Below are positions 53,811-62,820 of a stretch of 64,000 nt of DNA, piece after piece. Location of the stretch: positions 62,001 to 126,000 of the forward strand of contig JAKAGV010000011.1 of assembly GCA_021815405.1 (NCBI GenBank), read 5' to 3'. Source of the DNA: Bacteroidota bacterium (GTDB taxonomy: Bacteria > Bacteroidota > Ignavibacteria > Ignavibacteriales > Ignavibacteriaceae). The notes under the pieces are model-generated. The model made no database searches. It was not told where the DNA came from and saw only the letters and a program-made list of their open reading frames with translations. Numbering within the stretch: the stretch's first letter is position 1; the number at the start of each line of letters is the position of its first letter. The position numbers were made by a program, and so were the translations under genes.

Positions 53811-55088
53811 TCAGATAACTTTGTAAATCTCTTTTAGAATTTTCTCTGTTGCGCCTAAATTTTCCTGAACATAATCATATGAGATTTTTCCTTTTTCCTT
53901 GCGATATTCTTCATTGCTGAAAAGTGTTCTTAGCTGCCGGTAAGCTTCCGATTTATTTGTAACTCGGATTCCACCGCCCTGGCTTAAAAGCTTCTGTGTC
54001 TCCTGCGAGTTTTCAATCTTCGGACCAAACATTACCGGAATGCCGTAAACAGCGGCTTCAAGTACGTTGTGAATTCCTTGTTTAAAACTACCGCCTACAT
54101 AAGCTGCATGAGCGTAAGTGTAAAGCGTAAGTAGAATGCCGATCGAATCTATAATAATCACTCGTTCATCTTTATAATTATTTAAGAATGAAAAGCGGAT
54201 GGTCTTTAACTTGCCTGAGAATTCATTCTCAATCTTTTCGAGGTTCAGCAATGTCGGTTCATGAGGAGCAATAATCAGAATGACGTCTTTATCGTATTTC
54301 GAAAGCGTCATGAAAGCGGGAAGAATTACTTCCTCATCGCTTTCCCATGTACTTCCGGCAACAAAAACTTTTTTCCCATTTAAGATTTCCTCCTTTATTA
54401 AATTTCTTTCTCGCGCTGTAATGCTTCTTTGATAAACTCTATCAAATCTTGTATCACCAACGGCATGTACTTGAGAATCCGTGCAGCCGAACATTTTAAA
54501 TCCTTTGGAATCGACTTCAGAGACGGTTAAGATTTTAGTAAAGCTACTGTATAAAATCTCATGAAAATTTTTTATTAGCGGATACTTCCTTGATGAATCT
54601 GGTTTCATGGTTGCATCTACAATAAAACTGGGGACTTTAAGATTACTCATTGCCCAAACAATGTTAGGCCAGTAATCATACCGCATAATAATAGCAAGGC
54701 TGGGATGTACTATCTGAATAAACCTTTTTGCATTAGAATAAGTGTCGAAAGGAATGTAAGAAATTAAATCAGCGTACGGGTACTTGCGTGAGTTTTCATA
54801 TCCGGACGGCGAAAAGAATGTGACAAGAATATTAATGCCTATGTCTTTTCTCAACTCTTCGATAATCGGTTTAGCTTGTTCAAATTCTCCAAGTGACGAC
54901 GAATGGAACCAGATAAGTTTCTTCGTTTTGTCCAGTGCTGCGGCGTTAAGAATAAGCTCTTCAAAAATTCTTTTTCTTCCTTCTATTCCGCGCTTTACCT
55001 TGCTATTAAAAATTCCTGCTGTACGGATCAGGATATACAGCGCAGGTATAACGATAACATTATAAATAATAAACCAAATTTTCTTCAT
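53811..55088 (-). CDS. waaA: Kdo transferase WaaA (KdtA)
   Basis: A 425-residue glycosyltransferase (GT30) that adds Kdo to lipid A precursors at the inner membrane. An N-terminal anchor (residues 5-22) precedes IWFHSSSLGEFEQAKPIIEELR, which holds the catalytic Glu. Other blocks are ILVTFFSPSGYENSRKY, VAGSTWESDEEVILPAF, APHEPTLLNLEKIE and AYVGGSFKQGIHNVLEAAVYGIPVMFGP. Length is normal. Its ATG overlaps the heptosyltransferase stop (ATGA), so the two are coupled. Confidence 0.93.
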   Translation of the reverse strand: MKKIWFIIYNVIVIPALYILIRTAGIFNSKVKRGIEGRKRIFEELILNAAALDKTKKLIWFHSSSLGEFEQAKPIIEELRKDIGINILVTFFSPSGYENSRKYPYADLISYIPFDTYSNAKRFIQIVHPSLAIIMRYDYWPNIVWAMSNLKVPSFIVDATMKPDSSRKYPLIKNFHEILYSSFTKILTVSEVDSKGFKMFGCTDSQVHAVGDTRFDRVYQRSITARERNLIKEEILNGKKVFVAGSTWESDEEVILPAFMTLSKYDKDVILIIAPHEPTLLNLEKIENEFSGKLKTIRFSFLNNYKDERVIIIDSIGILLTLYTYAHAAYVGGSFKQGIHNVLEAAVYGIPVMFGPKIENSQETQKLLSQGGGIRVTNKSEAYRQLRTLFSNEEYRKEKGKISYDYVQENLGATEKILKEIYKVI

Positions 55089-56080
55089 TTAGTATTCAAT
55101 AATAATTTTAATTTGTCAAAAGCTGATTCAGGCGTTAACTCTTTCATACATTTGAAATGCTTTTCCGGGCATTTGTCTTTCCCAATATGCGAACATGGAC
55201 GGCAATACAAGCCTTCGTTCTCCACAACTACACTTTTGTTTTTATATGGCGTAAAGCCAAATTCTTTTACAGTTGATCCGAAGAATGTAAGCACAGGTAT
55301 TTTTAAGGCGCATGCAACATGCATTAAACCGGAATCGTTGCATACAACTGCTTTACATCTCTTCATATCGGCGGCAATATTAATTACTCTATTATCATTA
55401 GATAGATTTATTGAACCGGTAATCTTTGAGGAAAGATAATAACATATCTGAAGATCATCTTTCCCGCCAAACAGAACTACTTTATATCCTTCCTTAACCA
55501 GCATATTTCCAAGTTCGATGTAATATTCTTTCAGCCACATTTTAGTATAATGCCTCGAACCAGGTGCAAAACCAATATATAGTTCCTCATCGATTAGTTG
55601 GGTTGAAGTATTCTTAGGAATAAATAAATCGAGTCCATTATCATCAAGAGAAAAATCTGTAAGAGACTGCGAGTATCTTACCGGTATTTGCGGTGCATCC
55701 TTAAGTTTGTTGATTTTGAATTTAACTAAAAGAATTTTATCCAGTGTTCTCTTATTAAATTTAACAAACTTCACATTTAATTTTCTATTTATCTTTCCGG
55801 ATCTAAAATTATTTTGAAGATCAATGACAAGATCATAATTATTTTTGCGAAGCAAACCGATGAGATTCTTCTTATCAATCTTTCCGGTTTTGTATTCAAT
55901 TACATTTGAAAGATAATGATTAAATAGAAGAATTTCTTTATACTGTTCTTTGAGTAGAAAATCGATTGAGATATCAGGATATTTTATTTTAATCGAACGG
56001 ATTAAAGGAGTGGATAAAAGAATATCACCCAGTGAGCTGAGCCTGATGATTAAAAGCTTTTTTATTCCGGTAAAGTCCAA
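55085..56080 (-). CDS. Glycosyltransferase family 9 (heptosyltransferase-like)
   Basis: A 331-residue GT9 protein, cytoplasmic face of the inner membrane, likely adding heptose to the LPS core. N-terminal LLIIRLSSLGDILLSTPLIRSIK is the family start. The C-terminal donor-binding half has IGFAPGSRHYTKMWLKEYY, VVLFGGKDD, VVCNDSGLMHVACALKIPVLTFFGST and CSHIGKDKCPEKHFKCM. First gene of the heptosyltransferase-waaA pair, and consistent with gmhA at 32.3 kb. Exact linkage unknown. Confidence 0.88.
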   Translation of the reverse strand: MDFTGIKKLLIIRLSSLGDILLSTPLIRSIKIKYPDISIDFLLKEQYKEILLFNHYLSNVIEYKTGKIDKKNLIGLLRKNNYDLVIDLQNNFRSGKINRKLNVKFVKFNKRTLDKILLVKFKINKLKDAPQIPVRYSQSLTDFSLDDNGLDLFIPKNTSTQLIDEELYIGFAPGSRHYTKMWLKEYYIELGNMLVKEGYKVVLFGGKDDLQICYYLSSKITGSINLSNDNRVINIAADMKRCKAVVCNDSGLMHVACALKIPVLTFFGSTVKEFGFTPYKNKSVVVENEGLYCRPCSHIGKDKCPEKHFKCMKELTPESAFDKLKLLLNTK

Positions 56081-56440
56081 AAATATTCGCCTAAATTTCT
56101 TTAAAAAGCGTTGTTAATTTAGCCATAACTGCACTTTAGTTCCAATATTAGTTCAATTATCAAAATATTATTAAATAGATGAAGTTAGGCAAGAACATAA
56201 AAAATGTCATGCTGAACTTTTTTCATCATATAAAAACCTTGCGATAAGGAGATTTCGAAACAAGTTAGAGATGAGGGAGACATTGTTTTGCGTAACTTCA
56301 GTTAAAAAAAATTTCAAGCCGGTTTACACTTTCCAACTTTCTTTTTTTGGTTACAATTTTTCTTGATTAGGCACATAAAATGTGTTGCAGATTTCTACTT
56401 GCTAAGGTATTTTTGCAAAGAAAATATTTAGGAAACAAAT
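56081..56440. other. Gene-free gap with the second 124-bp repeat
   Basis: Between the divergent heptosyltransferase gene and the small ORF at 56441. Holds the repeat copy at 56179-56302. No ORF of note. Confidence 0.55.
56179..56302 (+). repeat. MITE-like 124-bp element, copy 2
   Basis: The right end TTGCGTAACTTCAGT (56288-56302) is identical to copy 1. The left end ATGAAGTTAGGCAA is decayed. Inside lies the shared word TGTCATGCTGAACTT (56205-56219). Total length is the same, 124 bp, in the same orientation as 18419-18542. Confidence 0.65.
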
Positions 56441-56713
56441 ATGTCTTTATCGTCAACTCCCGGAGATATAAATACGCCGGCGGAATCAATTGAAAAAAAA
56501 GTTTATAGCGTTGTAAATGATTTAACTCAATATTTACCAATTACAAACGATAGGAACCGACTTGGTTTCGATCTTTATAAATATGTTATCGGGGAAGGCG
56601 ACGAACCGCTTGTAACAATTCGAAATGCTAAAGTAAAATTGCAGGGCATTTCTGTAGAAGAACTTGCAAAACTAATTACTTATAGATTAAAAAGTCTAAA
56701 CGGAAATAAGTAG
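56441..56713 (+). CDS. Small hypothetical protein
   Basis: A 90-residue protein, acidic N-terminus then a mixed helical part (EKKVYSVVNDLTQYLPI and GISVEELAKLITYRLKSL). No signal peptide, membrane helix or recognised domain. AGGAA lies 7 bp before the ATG, and codon use looks ordinary, so I believe it is translated. It stands alone between repeat-rich gaps. Confidence 0.55.
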   Translation: MSLSSTPGDINTPAESIEKKVYSVVNDLTQYLPITNDRNRLGFDLYKYVIGEGDEPLVTIRNAKVKLQGISVEELAKLITYRLKSLNGNK

Positions 56714-57462
56714 TCTTTCATATCTTTTCAATAGCCACGCAAAGGAATCCGCAAATAGAAGAAAGTCATCCGACTTCTGATTATTGAAATTCTTTTTAAT
56801 TTTTTAGAAGATTAAGGAAAGCATTCCTTCTTTAGTAATTTTAAACAGGAATGTTTATTAGTAATCGTAATATTAATTCATTTTATTAAAGCGAACTACT
56901 TAGCTTGTTCAAGAAAATAATCCATCATTCCGGGAAATCGTTCCGTCAGTTTCAGAAATGTAAGCATTGGAATAGGAAATCTTTCCGTCAACTTTAGAAA
57001 TCATTCCATTAGCCTAAAATAAATGATAGTTGAACAAATACATATAAATTCCTGCCAAAATGATCAATTTACAGAGTATTTGAGGATTTAAATAATCCGA
57101 AAGAACTTCGCTATCCTAGAGACTTTAAATTTGGAAATCAAAGGATTAAAAAATTTTTCTGTATTTCAATAAAAAATTGATTAAGTTGTGTAAGAGTTCT
57201 ATCAACACACTGTGTTTAGGATTAGAGTATTGTGAATGAGGTAGAGCTCCGATATAAAATAATAATTTTTGACAATGGCAGATGAACCTTTGGCGGGAGT
57301 AATTCAAAAACCATGAAGTCATGCTACAATACTATGAAAAAATATTTTACCCAATAATTTTTTCTAAAATGTTTTAACGATGAAAATTAATTATCAATTA
57401 TTTTTTTTGAATTATAAAGGAACTTTTAAAATTATCATTTAATAAAAAATCAGGGAGATAAT
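56714..57462. other. Long gene-poor gap with a 42-bp repeat remnant
   Basis: About 750 bp without a credible larger gene. The clear feature is a short 42-bp repeat array at 56909-57016, open on the minus strand. The rest is AT-rich, and I see no tRNA or structured RNA. Confidence 0.5.
56909..57016 (-). repeat. 42-bp repeat remnant, open on the minus strand (14-residue units)
   Basis: Two 42-bp copies begin GAAATCGTTCCGTCA (56934) and GAAATCTTTCCGTCA (56976) on the plus strand. On the minus strand a 31-codon frame from ATG 57004 to TGA 56909 reads MISKVDGKISYSNA, YISETDGTISRNDG, LFS. The DGxIS motif repeats every 14 residues, the same period as the array at 30467-30709. Probably a decayed repeat-protein fragment. 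Confidence 0.45.
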
Positions 57463-57717
57463 ATGCCGCGGCAAAGAAAAGATCTAATGATGAATAGTGC
57501 AGTCATAACTTCGATTATACTGCTGACCGGAGTAATTATTATGATGTACGGTTTTACTTACCATAATAAAATCATTATTTATTTCGGTATTTTTATTACG
57601 GGTATAGCAAGTATTACGTTAATTATTCTCCAGATAATTATTCCGCAAAAAATGAAAAGAGGCTTGCATTCTTATACAGAATTCGGAACAATTCCCAGGC
57701 GAAGAAAAATAAAATAG
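57463..57717 (+). CDS. Small two-helix membrane protein
   Basis: An 84-residue protein with two hydrophobic helices (about 11-30 and 37-59) and a basic tail (MKRGLHS, PRRRKIK). GGGAG lies before the ATG. I recognise no family; the basic C-terminus should stay in the cytoplasm. The DUF3795 gene follows closely on the same strand, so co-expression is possible. Confidence 0.6.
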   Translation: MPRQRKDLMMNSAVITSIILLTGVIIMMYGFTYHNKIIIYFGIFITGIASITLIILQIIIPQKMKRGLHSYTEFGTIPRRRKIK

Positions 57718-57740
57718 AATATTTAAGAATACGGGAAACT

Positions 57741-58097
57741 ATTAACACAAAATTAATAGCACCTTGTGGCATGAACTGCGCTGTTTGCTGTACGTATCTT
57801 GCATTCAAAAATAATTCACCTTTAAACAAAGGTACAGGTTGTCGTCCTCGGAATAAGCAGAGTGCGTTTCTAAAAAAGAAATGTAAAGATGATTTGAAAC
57901 TACTCAAAGGAGGAATATCATTCTGTAACGAATGTAATTTTTATCAGTGTGAAAATTTAAGCTGCCTGGATTTCCGGTATAGGTATAATTACGGCATGAG
58001 TATGATTGATATTTTGAACTTCATAAGAGACAATGGAATGACGCGGTTTACAAAGAGAGAAGTTCAAAAATATAAATGTCAAAAAGGGGTGAGTTAA
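57741..58097 (+). CDS. DUF3795-like cysteine-rich protein; possible AUU start
   Basis: The frame contains NTKLIAPCGMNCAVCCTYLAF, then GCRPRNK, CKDDLKLL, FCNECNFYQCENLSCLDFRYR and a C-terminal region. This is the DUF3795 pattern, a likely zinc- or Fe-S-binding protein. ATG 57771 would start inside the conserved PCGMNC block and drop its first Cys. No ATG, GTG or TTG lies upstream in frame before the family N-terminus, but ATT 57741 would give the expected start (I/M-NTKLIAPCG), with GGGA 4 bp before it. If ATG 57771 is used, the protein is 108 residues and may lack a ligand. Confidence 0.55.
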   Translation: MNTKLIAPCGMNCAVCCTYLAFKNNSPLNKGTGCRPRNKQSAFLKKKCKDDLKLLKGGISFCNECNFYQCENLSCLDFRYRYNYGMSMIDILNFIRDNGMTRFTKREVQKYKCQKGVS

Positions 58098-58196
58098 AAT
58101 CAACGCATAATAACAAATATTTTGCATGTGTGAAAATCACTTCACTAACGTAATTATTTATTTGAGAATTCAATTATAATTTTATTAGAAATATCT

Positions 58197-58763
58197 ATGA
58201 AAGAAATATATTTTCGTAAATTGTCGGAATGGAAACATTGGCTTTCGTTTCATCATGACAAGTCTGAGGGCATCTGGATGGTTTACTACAATAAGCAGTC
58301 GGAGAAACCTTCAATAAATTATAAAGAAGCACTTGACGAAGCCTTGTGTTGGGGCTGGATTGACAGCATAATAAAGAAAATTGACGATGAAAAGTACGTT
58401 CGCAAGTTTACACCAAGGAATGAAAACAGCAAATGGTCCGAAGTGAATAAGAAAAGGGCAGAGGAATTAATAAAAGAAAACCGTATGAATGAATTTGGAC
58501 TATCAAAAATAAATGCCGCAAAGAAAAACGGGACGTGGTTTAAAAATGACAAACCCCAGCTAAAGTTTGAAATGACAAAAGAATTTGAACAAGAACTTTC
58601 TAAGAATAAAAAAGCCGAGAAATATTTTAAAAGTCTATCCAAAACAAATCAGAAACAATTCCTCGGCTGGATTGAAACAGCAAAGCTTCCTGAGACAAGG
58701 AAGAACAGAATAAAAGAATCTATTCTGCTTTTATCAAAAGAAAAAAAGCTCGGATTGAAATAA
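58197..58763 (+). CDS. YdeI/OmpD-associated (OmdA) family protein
   Basis: A 188-residue protein. N-terminal half: EWKHWLSFHHDKSEGIWMVYYNK, then YKEALDEALCWGWIDSIIKKID and the FTPRNENSKWSEVNKKRAEELI block, typical of YdeI/OmdA proteins. The C-terminal half has FKSLSKTNQKQFLGWIETAKLPETRKNRI. Cytoplasmic; in other species linked to resistance to peptide bacteriocins, without a known mechanism. Lys-rich, which fits the low GC. Confidence 0.85.
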   Translation: MKEIYFRKLSEWKHWLSFHHDKSEGIWMVYYNKQSEKPSINYKEALDEALCWGWIDSIIKKIDDEKYVRKFTPRNENSKWSEVNKKRAEELIKENRMNEFGLSKINAAKKNGTWFKNDKPQLKFEMTKEFEQELSKNKKAEKYFKSLSKTNQKQFLGWIETAKLPETRKNRIKESILLLSKEKKLGLK

Positions 58764-58831
58764 TTCAAATCAGCGTCTGCCTTCATTTTTATAAATAAAT
58801 AATGAAATCTCGAATATTTGCTTCTATGAGT

Positions 58832-59875
58832 TTATGATTTGCTGCTCAAATAAATTTCACTATTCACTTCTTCTTTTGCCATGAACTCTCCGACCATTTT
58901 CACATCTTCTTCGCTGCCGATAAAGATCGGCGTTTTTTCGTGAAGGCTCTTTGGCTGTATTTCAAGTATTCTTTGCTTTCCGTTGGTAGCCATTCCTCCA
59001 GCGGCTTCGATAATGAATGACATTGGATTACATTCATACATAAGTCTCAGCTTGCCCTGCGGATGCCGGTAATCAGATGGATACATAAATATACCGCCGT
59101 ATAAAAGACTGCGGTGAATATCCGCTACCATTGAGCCTACATATCTAGAAGAATACGGTCTGTCTGTCTTTGCATCTTCTTCTTGAAGATACTTGATATA
59201 TTTTTTTAGTCCTGGATGCCAATAGAGGTAGTTGCCTTCGTTGATAGAATATATTTTCGACTTCTTAGGAATCTTAATATATTCATGTGAAAGCAGGAAT
59301 TCGCCGAAAGATGGATCTAGTGTAAAGCCGTGTACGCCTTCGCCTGCAGAATAAACAAAAATTGTGCTTGAGCCGTAGACAATATATCCCGCGGCAACCT
59401 GATTGATACCTTGCTGAAGGCAGTCCTCAAGTGTACCTGGTTTATCTTCCGGTGTAATTCTTCTATAAATCGAAAAGATAGTCCCGATAGAAATATTGGC
59501 ATCAATGTTTGAGGAGCCGTCAAGAGGGTCGAAGAGGAGAACATATTTACCGAGTTTGTGCTGCGAAGGTATATGAATAATATCTTCCTCTTCCTCTGAT
59601 GCCATTACGCATAAATGTCCGCCGTGGTCCATCGCTCTGAAGATTAAATCATGGGCAAACATGTCGAGCTTTTTTACTTGTTCGCCGTGAACATTGCTAT
59701 TGCCGGTAAATCCGAGAATATCGGCAAGCCCGGCTTTGTTAACTTCAAGTGAAATAGCCTTAGCAGCTAATGAAAGATCTGAAAGAAGCTTTGATAATTC
59801 GCCCGTCGCTTCGGGATGTTTTTTTTCACCTTCGATAATATGACGGGCAAGAGTCATGAACCTTACTTTTGGCAT
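58832..59875 (-). CDS. fbp: Fructose-1,6-bisphosphatase class I
   Basis: A 347-residue enzyme of gluconeogenesis hydrolysing fructose 1,6-bisphosphate. The metal site is LFDPLDGSSNIDANISIGTIFSIY, and earlier MASEEEEDI supplies the second acidic cluster. SSRYVGSMVADIHRSLLYGGIFMYP binds sugar phosphate. Length is normal for the class I type. Counterpart of the aldolase at 13.9 kb. The hairpin at 59950 lies just upstream. Confidence 0.95.
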   Translation of the reverse strand: MPKVRFMTLARHIIEGEKKHPEATGELSKLLSDLSLAAKAISLEVNKAGLADILGFTGNSNVHGEQVKKLDMFAHDLIFRAMDHGGHLCVMASEEEEDIIHIPSQHKLGKYVLLFDPLDGSSNIDANISIGTIFSIYRRITPEDKPGTLEDCLQQGINQVAAGYIVYGSSTIFVYSAGEGVHGFTLDPSFGEFLLSHEYIKIPKKSKIYSINEGNYLYWHPGLKKYIKYLQEEDAKTDRPYSSRYVGSMVADIHRSLLYGGIFMYPSDYRHPQGKLRLMYECNPMSFIIEAAGGMATNGKQRILEIQPKSLHEKTPIFIGSEEDVKMVGEFMAKEEVNSEIYLSSKS

Positions 59876-59949
59876 GGCTGAACTCCTGTAATTTTTGTTT
59901 ATAATTTAAGAATTGAAATTCAATTAGGCAATATTCTCGATGCTAGATT

Positions 59950-59993
59950 CTGGATACTAGATACTTTATTCTAAATATGTATCAAGTATCCAG
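59950..59993. repeat. Inverted repeat between the ABC exporter and fbp
   Basis: CTGGATACTAGATAC (59950-59964) pairs with GTATCAAGTATCCAG (59979-59993), one mismatch, with a 14-base loop. It lies 10 bp beyond the stop of the ABC exporter at 60003, so it may end that operon. The words resemble the repeat at 13648-13697. Confidence 0.5.
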
Positions 59994-60002
59994 TAACGCA
60001 AA

Positions 60003-61796
60003 TCAGCCAGCTTTAACAATCTCTTGGTCTTTGTATTGAAGCTGATAGAGCTTATAATAGATTCCGCGTTTTGCAAGCAGCTCTTGATGATTACCCATCT
60101 CTCTCACTTCACCTTTGTGCATGACAATTATATTATCAGCATTTTGGATTGTGGAAAGTCGATGAGCAATTACAATTGCAGTTCTTCCTACTAGAAGCTT
60201 TTCAATTGCTTTTTGAATAAGAATTTCAGTCTCCGTATCTACACTTGAAGTTGCTTCATCAAGAATTAAAATTTTTGGATCGAATGCAAGAGCGCGTGCA
60301 AATGATATAAGCTGCTTTTGACCAACACTTAAAGTAGCACCTCGTTCTTTAACAACTTCATCATATTTGTTTTGAAGCTGCTCGATAAATCTTTCTGCGC
60401 CCACAATTCTTGATGCTTCAATTATTTTCTCCATAGGAATTTCGTCGTTGTTCATACTTATGTTAGATCGGATAGTACCGGAGAACAAAAAGACATCCTG
60501 AAGGACAATAGAAATATATTTTCTTAATTCTTTCTTATCCATCGTCTTAATGTCAATTCCATCAAGAAGAATTGAGCCTTTGTTAATATCGTAGAAGCGC
60601 GAAAGAATGCTGATTAAGCTTGTCTTTCCCGCACCGGTATGACCAACGATTGCAACCGTTTCACCGGGATTTATCTTGAATGAAACATCTTTCAGCACGT
60701 ACTCTTCTTCGTTGTATGCAAACCATACGTTTTTAAATTCAATTGTTCCTTTGACAATTTCAACTTTAACTGGAAGTTCGGGATTCTTGATGATTGTTTT
60801 ATTGTCTAAGAGCTTAAATATTCTTTCCGAAGAAGCCATTGCAGTCTGCATAATGTTATATTTTTCCGAGAGATCTCGGATAGGTCTAAAGAACATTTCG
60901 GTATATTGAAGGAAAGCAAACAAGATTCCGATGGTAAGATTGCTGCGGACAATTTCTCCGCCTCCGTACCAGATAATTAATCCTACAGCAACAGAACTCA
61001 GCAGCTCAACGCTCGGATAAAACATAGCATAATAAAAAATTGAATGTATGTTTGCTTCACGGTAATCATTATTAATGCTTGCGAACTTTTTAAGCTCTTC
61101 TTTTTCTTTATGAAAAATCTGAACCACGTTCATACCGGTAACATGTTCCTGCATGTAGGCATTTAATCTAGCTAAATGAAGTCTAACATCGCGGTAACTT
61201 TCCCTAACTTTTCTTCTGAACAAAAAAGTTCCGTAAATAAGAATTGGCAAAACGGATAACGTTACGAGTGAAAGTTTTACATCCATTGCGAACATAAAAA
61301 CAAGTATCCAGAAGATGATGAAGACATCGCTGAATACCATTACAATTCCGGATGAGAATAAGTCATTTAATGATTCGACATCGTTAGTTACGCGTGTTAC
61401 AATTCTTCCAATAGGTGTTTTATCGAAGAATCTAAGTGCAAGTTTTTGCGTGTGCGAGAAGATTTGTACGCGCAAATCATAAATAGTCTTTTGTCCGATA
61501 TATTGCGTATAATAAGTAAGAAAATATTGAATTACAGCCTGAAGCAAAAGAGTGCCGAATAATATCAATACAATGACGAGTAATCCTTTATAATCAGAAT
61601 GTGCTATATATTTATCGATGGCTACTTTAGTCAGATATGGACGGAGCGGACCGAGCCCAGCAACAACCACATTCAATATGATTGCGAAAATAACGTACTT
61701 CCTATATGGCTTTATATACTTAAGAAGCCTTTTCATCAACTTGGAATCGTACGCTTTGCCTAATACTTCATCTTCGCTTTTATAATCGTTAGCCAT
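60003..61796 (-). CDS. ABC exporter half-transporter, catalytic-Glu subunit
   Basis: A 597-residue export ABC protein. Six membrane helices (about 30-320) precede an ATPase domain: Walker A GHTGAGKT, signature LSVGQKQ (normally LSGGQ), Walker B ILILDEATSSVD with the catalytic Glu, and IAHRLSTIQNAD. It pairs with the half-transporter at 62821-64000, whose Walker B Glu is Asp. Together they look like an asymmetric heterodimer such as TM287/288 or LmrCD, with a drug or lipid as possible substrate. Separated from its partner by the hydroxyacid dehydrogenase gene. Confidence 0.92.
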   Translation of the reverse strand: MANDYKSEDEVLGKAYDSKLMKRLLKYIKPYRKYVIFAIILNVVVAGLGPLRPYLTKVAIDKYIAHSDYKGLLVIVLILFGTLLLQAVIQYFLTYYTQYIGQKTIYDLRVQIFSHTQKLALRFFDKTPIGRIVTRVTNDVESLNDLFSSGIVMVFSDVFIIFWILVFMFAMDVKLSLVTLSVLPILIYGTFLFRRKVRESYRDVRLHLARLNAYMQEHVTGMNVVQIFHKEKEELKKFASINNDYREANIHSIFYYAMFYPSVELLSSVAVGLIIWYGGGEIVRSNLTIGILFAFLQYTEMFFRPIRDLSEKYNIMQTAMASSERIFKLLDNKTIIKNPELPVKVEIVKGTIEFKNVWFAYNEEEYVLKDVSFKINPGETVAIVGHTGAGKTSLISILSRFYDINKGSILLDGIDIKTMDKKELRKYISIVLQDVFLFSGTIRSNISMNNDEIPMEKIIEASRIVGAERFIEQLQNKYDEVVKERGATLSVGQKQLISFARALAFDPKILILDEATSSVDTETEILIQKAIEKLLVGRTAIVIAHRLSTIQNADNIIVMHKGEVREMGNHQELLAKRGIYYKLYQLQYKDQEIVKAG

Positions 61797-61802
61797 AAAT
61801 TC

Positions 61803-62813
61803 CTAGATTACTTTATGATAACTTTCCCCGCCTAAAAATGCTTTTATGTTTTCAACTGTCGTATCCATAATTCTTTCTACTGCTTCAATTGAATCGAAAG
61901 CCATATGCGGCGTAATTATTACCTTTTCGTTTCTTAAAAGAATATTTCTTTTTAAAATTGCTTCAAGATGTTCGACCGAAACATTCTTTGTAAGCATCTG
62001 ATTTTCTTCTTTTAATAATTCCTCGCCTTCGAATACATCAAGTCCTGCACCACCGAAAATTCCATTCTCAATAGCATGGTAAAGTGCCTTGGGCTCGACA
62101 ATTCCATTTCGTGCGGTATTTATGAACAACGTACCTTTCTTCACCTTTGAAATATTTTCCATATTGATTAGGTGATGAGTATGCTGATTGTAAGGACAAT
62201 GCAAAGTAATTATGTCTGAGTTTTCAAGCAGTTCGTCCAAAGATGCGTATTTGAAATCAAGCAGCTCAGTCAGCATATGGTTCGGCTTAACATCGTAAAC
62301 CAGAACCTTCATGCCGAAGCCTTTTGCAATCTTAATTACATGAACACCAATATTACCTGCACCGATTACTCCTAAAGTTTTTCCTTTAAGATCAAAGCCC
62401 TGCAAACCTTCGAGAGCGAAGTTGTTGCTGATTGTTCTAACATAAGCGCGATGAAGGTTCCTTGACAAAGCAAGTATTAACGCAAAAGTATGCTCAGCAA
62501 CTGTATTCTCGCCGTAAAAAGGAACATTAGCTACGGAAATATTTTTTGCCTTCGCAGTCTGAATATCAATATGATTAAAGCCTGTACTGCGTGTCGCAAT
62601 CAGCTTAAGATGTTTTGCTTTCGACAATACATCCTGAGTAAGATTTGAATAAATAAACGGAGAAACTACGTCAACATCTTTTATTAGTTCGGAATTTCCG
62701 AAATCAAGTATCTCCGGATAAAACCTCAGCTCAAAGTATTTATCGAATTTACTCTTCAAGTATTTCTTTTCTTTAGGCGTGGTTTCGAAAAAGGCAATTA
62801 TCGAATTATCCAT
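61803..62813 (-). CDS. D-2-hydroxyacid dehydrogenase (D-lactate dehydrogenase type)
   Basis: A 336-residue NAD-dependent dehydrogenase. NAD motif LGVIGAGNIGVHVIKIAKGFG with a following Asp in VYDVKP, STGFNHID, the VPFYGENTVAEHTFALILAL region, NTARNGIVE (catalytic Arg), DVFEGEE (Glu) and TPHMAFDS (His). Closest to D-lactate dehydrogenases, reducing pyruvate; other 2-oxoacids are possible. Gaps to both flanking ABC genes are only 7-8 bp, and GAGAGGG precedes the ATG, so all three form one operon. Confidence 0.9.
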   Translation of the reverse strand: MDNSIIAFFETTPKEKKYLKSKFDKYFELRFYPEILDFGNSELIKDVDVVSPFIYSNLTQDVLSKAKHLKLIATRSTGFNHIDIQTAKAKNISVANVPFYGENTVAEHTFALILALSRNLHRAYVRTISNNFALEGLQGFDLKGKTLGVIGAGNIGVHVIKIAKGFGMKVLVYDVKPNHMLTELLDFKYASLDELLENSDIITLHCPYNQHTHHLINMENISKVKKGTLFINTARNGIVEPKALYHAIENGIFGGAGLDVFEGEELLKEENQMLTKNVSVEHLEAILKRNILLRNEKVIITPHMAFDSIEAVERIMDTTVENIKAFLGGESYHKVI

Positions 62814-62820
62814 ATCCCTC

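Noticed and set aside
54903-55439. Plus-strand 178-codon ORF opposite waaA and the heptosyltransferase
   Set aside because: Antisense to two genes with clear motifs; no family recognised.
56909-57016. CRISPR array in the 56.7-57.5 kb gap
   Set aside because: Only two or three degenerate direct repeats with no spacer structure, and no cas genes nearby.
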